Of a stretch of DNA of 64,000 nt, positions 61,140 through 64,000 are shown piece after piece. This DNA is from Allodiplogaster sudhausi (taxonomy: Eukaryota > Nematoda > Chromadorea > Rhabditida > Diplogasteridae), in the NCBI GenBank assembly GCA_945643635.1, contig CALZFC010000254.1:1765501-1829500 (forward strand), written 5' to 3'. The translations under genes and the position numbers were made by a program. How positions within the stretch are numbered: position 1 is the stretch's first letter; every line of letters begins with the position of its first letter. Under the pieces are notes generated by a model. The model did not search any database. It worked only from the letters and a program-made list of their open reading frames with translations, and was not told the DNA's origin.

Positions 61140-61480
61140 GCCCAAAATTACTATTTTAATAGATTTTTAATTTAGTAGTAAATTGGAAACATATCTGCAG
61201 TTATATCAAGCGGACCCGGAAGCATTACATTTAAAGTACATCATAATGATCCAGAAAACCACCAGGTACTGCTGCGCAAAAACAGCAACAATTTGCTTTG
61301 CAGGATTCGTTGTCTCAAACAAACAAATATGTAGATCGAAAAGCATTAGTAGTTAGTGCACGAAAATGTTGGCATCCAAGGACGATACAGCTATACGAGC
61401 CATACGTTTCGATCAGCTCGATCCAAGATTTATTTAAAAGAGCATAGAAGATTATTAAGAGGATGTTGTAAGAGTGCTGA
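61140..61480 (+). repeat. Dispersed repeat shared with 42340-42700
   Basis: Contains SGPGSITFKVHHNDPENHQV then LLRKNSNNLLCRIRCLKQTN in one frame to a TAG. The copy at 42 kb is inverted and frameshifted. Part of the Tc1-flanking region is included, so it may belong to that element's surroundings. Confidence 0.45.
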
Positions 61481-61863
61481 AGTGTCCCTCCTTTGTTAAC
61501 TAATTGATTGCATGCGACTCAAGATCACCAGAGAGAATGACGTAATCCAGCTTAATGATAAAAAAAGTTTACCCGTGGTTTGCTGCCAACTCTGGTATAT
61601 ATGAAAAGAAATTCAAAGGCAATGCGATTGCGAATGTGAATGGAACTTAATAATATTAAAAATTAAAGTAAAATTATTTCGCGTTTGTACTTGCAGAAGA
61701 CGTGAATGAAGAGTAGAGAATGGAGAGAAGAGAGAGAGAGAGATGATCTCCATCTGCCCTTGCCTTCTTCATCTTCTTCTGAGAAGCTTTGCCAACTGCA
61801 GTTTGTTTTCTGCCTCACATCAGATCCTTCAAAGGAAGGAACTTAATTCAGTAGTAATCTTCT

Positions 61864-62150
61864 TCAATTATCGATCGATTTCTTGATTTGCAGCGAAAAA
61901 GCAGAGAGACGCCTGCCTTCGCAAGCACGGCCTGAGAGAAGTCGACTATTATAACAACTGCATATTAATTGCCGATCTTGTTTTGCGTGTCTAATAAACC
62001 CAGCCCGGCCGGCTGCGCCAACGTCGACGTGAGGAATCGGTTGCACAAATAATTATTGTTACAGACTGGCGGCGAACTCGTCATCACAACGAACGCGTCG
62101 ACCACGGTGAGCAGTGACGAGATCTACATGTGAATTGGAGGGAAACTCGG
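61864..62150 (+). pseudogene. Cassettes G and H copy
   Basis: TTGCGTGTCTAATAAACCCA (G), then GTTGCACAAATAATTATTGT TACAG and ACTGGCGGCGAACTCGTCAT (H) with GGELVITTNASTTVSSDEIY. GACCACG followed by GTGAGC is a possible donor. 61900-62560 as a whole matches 18190-18830 inverted. Confidence 0.45.
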
Positions 62151-62227
62151 CTGGAAGAGAAATGACGATGAGAAGGTTTCGTTTTATCTTTGTCTGGTTT
62201 TGTATATTTCACCCATTCTCGTTCTCC

Positions 62228-62233
62228 CTTCCA

Positions 62234-62262
<29 letters not shown>
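62228..62262. repeat. (CT)n microsatellite
   Basis: CT run following cassette H, as at 16964. Confidence 0.85.
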
Positions 62263-62264
<2 letters not shown>

Positions 62265-62394
62265 ATCTCTCACTTTCTCACATTTCTCTCTGCTATTCCA
62301 TTTTCGAAAGTGAGCAAATAGTTGTTATTTCTAGTAAAAACATTTTTTTTAATAAAATTTTTTTTTAAATTTTTTTCATATATTTTCCATTTAA

Positions 62395-62560
62395 ATGTTT
62401 CTATAAATTCTGTTAGAGGGTAGGGTACTATTTTTCAATGTGATTGACTAAAAGTTTCCTAACAACATTTTATTCTTTGAAAAAGGGATTTATAGCTCGA
62501 TCTCAATGGAATCATCACGGGACAATCTTTTTTACGGCAGATTTTGAATTAATTTGCAAT
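62395..62560 (-). mobile_element. Pogo-like remnant
   Basis: AGGGTAGGGTACTATTTTTC followed by AATGTGATTGACTAAAAG matches 18200-18330 inverted and the pogo element at 4105-4165. Truncated at both ends. Confidence 0.6.
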
Positions 62561-62569
62561 AAGTGATCT

Positions 62570-62780
62570 AATTGTGGTGCAAATCAAGTACAAATTTTCG
62601 AAGAACACGTAAAATTTAATTTTTTACTTTTCCAAAAATTAAAATTGTTTTATAGTTTTGCTGCGCGAAATGTTCTCCAAGTGTTGCCACACCGTATTAA
62701 TTTTGATGTAATAAATAAATAAATAAACAATTTAAAAATAAATCAGCAAAATAAAAAATAATAATTTAAATTCTTTTACT
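62570..62780. other. AT-rich DNA, no gene
   Basis: Contains an AAATAAAT run near 62710-62730. Nothing else recognised. Confidence 0.5.
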
Positions 62781-62782
62781 TT

Positions 62783-62971
62783 TTATTTGGTGCACGTGGT
62801 TTTCCCGGAGCAAGTTAATTTTGATGATTTTTCCACATTTGATGGATACTCTGTCAGTAACTTAATCATTTCGAGTCTAACTGCCTTCTCGTCCGGAGTA
62901 GCCGAGAGTGAAGCGTAGATGTTACGGATACAGAAATGAGAGAAGCCGAATGGTGCAAATAAATGTGAATC
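62783..62971 (-). CDS. Candidate terminal exon, 62 residues
   Basis: The minus-strand frame is open from a TAA at 62972 to TAA at 62783. It reads FAPFGFSHFCIRNIYASLSA, TPDEKAVRLEMIKLLTEYPS, NVEKSSKLTCSGKTTCTK. Codon use is balanced and there is an amphipathic helix. The end TCSGKTTC recalls NCTCSGEKFG of cassette H. No ATG near the start, so it would be a 3' exon; pyrimidine-rich GGCTTCTCTCATTTCTG lies within. Single copy in the window and unrecognised. Confidence 0.4.
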   Translation of the reverse strand, partial: DSHLFAPFGFSHFCIRNIYASLSATPDEKAVRLEMIKLLTEYPSNVEKSSKLTCSGKTTCTK

Positions 62972-62999
62972 TTATGTTTGTGGCTATCAAGTATAACAA

Positions 63000-63250
63000 A
63001 CAGAAAGAGAGCGAAGTTAAAGGTAAAAACACTGGTAATGTTTTTTTAAAAATTAATTTTTGAAGCTTGCAGTGTAGATAGAAATATTAAGTATAACGTT
63101 ATAACGTGGTCATCCAAATTTTATATCTAAGTGAAAATTTTTTTTCTAAACTTTCTGATCGCCTAGACTTCGTTATGAACAAGGTATACATCCCTCATAA
63201 AGTTTTCAAAATAAAAGAAAACAAAAATTCCTCAGGGCATTAGCCTATAC
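63000..63250. other. No recognised gene
   Basis: AT-rich. At 63255-63295 the block GAGTCTTACAGAGAGGCTCTCTT recurs from 1965 and 15400. Confidence 0.4.
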
Positions 63251-63499
63251 AAGCCTCCTTGAGTCTTACAGAGAGGCTCTCTTAAAGCATGTATAAGTTA
63301 GCAATTCAACTTTTCATCTTCTTGCAATTAGCAAGGTATTCGTAATGAAACACGTGGTTTTTCGATGTAATATACAGAAATCAAATCAAGTTCCATAAAA
63401 CGTAGTCCCCTCTCTTACTTCCCTCTCTCACCCTCGTAACTCCCTCTTTCTCTCTCTCCTCTCACAACCAACTGTAAACGAAGAGTTTTCCAATACAAA

Positions 63500-63850
63500 T
63501 AGTACAGAAGAAGCCAAACAAAATGCTGATGAATTTACTCAATATAACGAACAGTTCCATCTGAAAACCACGGATTAATTTCGTTTGCGGAGATGGTGCA
63601 GCCTATTTTTAGCCGAACTTCTCTCCACTGCACGTGCAGTTGTGCTCCTTCTGCTCAGCGCTCTTTCCACCTTCCAGACGACGCCTTACTAGCAAAAATT
63701 ATTATTATCTTTTGTCTTAAGCAACACTGTTGAAAATTACCTCATTACTAACAATTGAATAATGTTGAGGCGCGAACTTAAAAAAAAATTACTAGCCGTC
63801 TCCTACGAACTGGATCATCGTGAGCGTTCACTACGAGAACGCGATCTCGT
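63500..63850 (-). pseudogene. Cassettes H and Q, inverted copy of 46280-46700
   Basis: Minus-strand order: TDEIAFS piece (about 63850-63800), AT-rich interval, GCGCCGTCTGGAAGGTGGAA with AEQKEHNCTCSGEKFG and stop, then NPWFSDGTVRYIE (Q-like). The intron-like interval shares CGCCTCAACATTATTCAA with 46 kb. This copy shows the H end in its clearest form. Confidence 0.45.
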
Positions 63851-63851
63851 C

Positions 63852-63884
63852 TGTATTTTGGGCATGTCGGTTGTGCCCAAAATA
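63852..63884. repeat. Perfect 12-bp hairpin
   Basis: GTATTTTGGGCA at 63852-63863 pairs with TGCCCAAAATAC at 63873-63884; 9-base loop. Short inverted duplication beside cassette H. Confidence 0.7.
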
Positions 63885-64000
63885 CCTGACTTGCCACTTC
63901 AATAAGCTCCTTTTATTTCATTTAATTTCTCAGAAAATTGCAAATTATTTCAGAATTCTCGTCGATGACGAATTTCTTGGTGCACCTAACTGAATCTAGA

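Overview
The window reads as non-coding-rich nuclear DNA from an animal, most likely an arthropod. It has GT-AG introns, no operons or Shine-Dalgarno spacing, DNA transposons of the pogo, hAT and Tc1/mariner types, undepleted CpG and very frequent (CT)n/(GA)n tracts. A hymenopteran would fit, but that is a guess. No rRNA, complete tRNA, CRISPR array or long complete host gene was found. Most long open frames are Ser-Leu or Arg-Glu translations of CT/GA tracts.

Layout. Positions 1-3236 hold a CT-rich start, a 735-bp inverted repeat and assorted repeat fragments. Positions 3237-17561 and 18795-33107 are the two arms of a 14.3-kb, almost identical palindrome around a 1.23-kb spacer, so every left-arm feature recurs on the opposite strand of the right arm. 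At 33110-35332 a second inverted repeat (487-bp arms) starts two bases after the first one ends. Positions 35333-42600 and 48000-64000 are mosaics of the same short cassettes found in the arms, including a 1.6-kb segmental duplication (36.4-38.0 and 50.9-52.5 kb). Positions 42637-45754 hold a palindromic Tc1-like element and a tandem duplication of its right half.

The recurring theme is a set of exon-sized cassettes (labelled A to Y here). They recur on both strands, keep one reading frame better than the others, and are often preceded by a CT tract ending in AG. Cassette A is a leader plus start codon followed by a signal-peptide-like stretch (MKYIGLF or MKHIRLF). One copy, 17376-17603 on the minus strand, is intact and encodes a 75-residue Cys-containing secreted-protein candidate; the inner palindrome breakpoint falls inside it. 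Other A copies are broken. The likely reading is a rapidly duplicating, mostly decayed cluster of small secreted-protein genes shuffled by inversion and transposons. I do not recognise the protein families, and no function is claimed.

Mobile elements with clear boundaries: pogo-like (TA duplication), hAT-like (8-bp duplication GTGTTGAT), a 2.0-kb TIR element (6-bp duplication AGGAAG) and a Tc1-like element (TA duplication). All but the last lie in both arms and therefore predate the large palindrome. Related cassettes elsewhere supply the empty sites for the pogo and hAT insertions.
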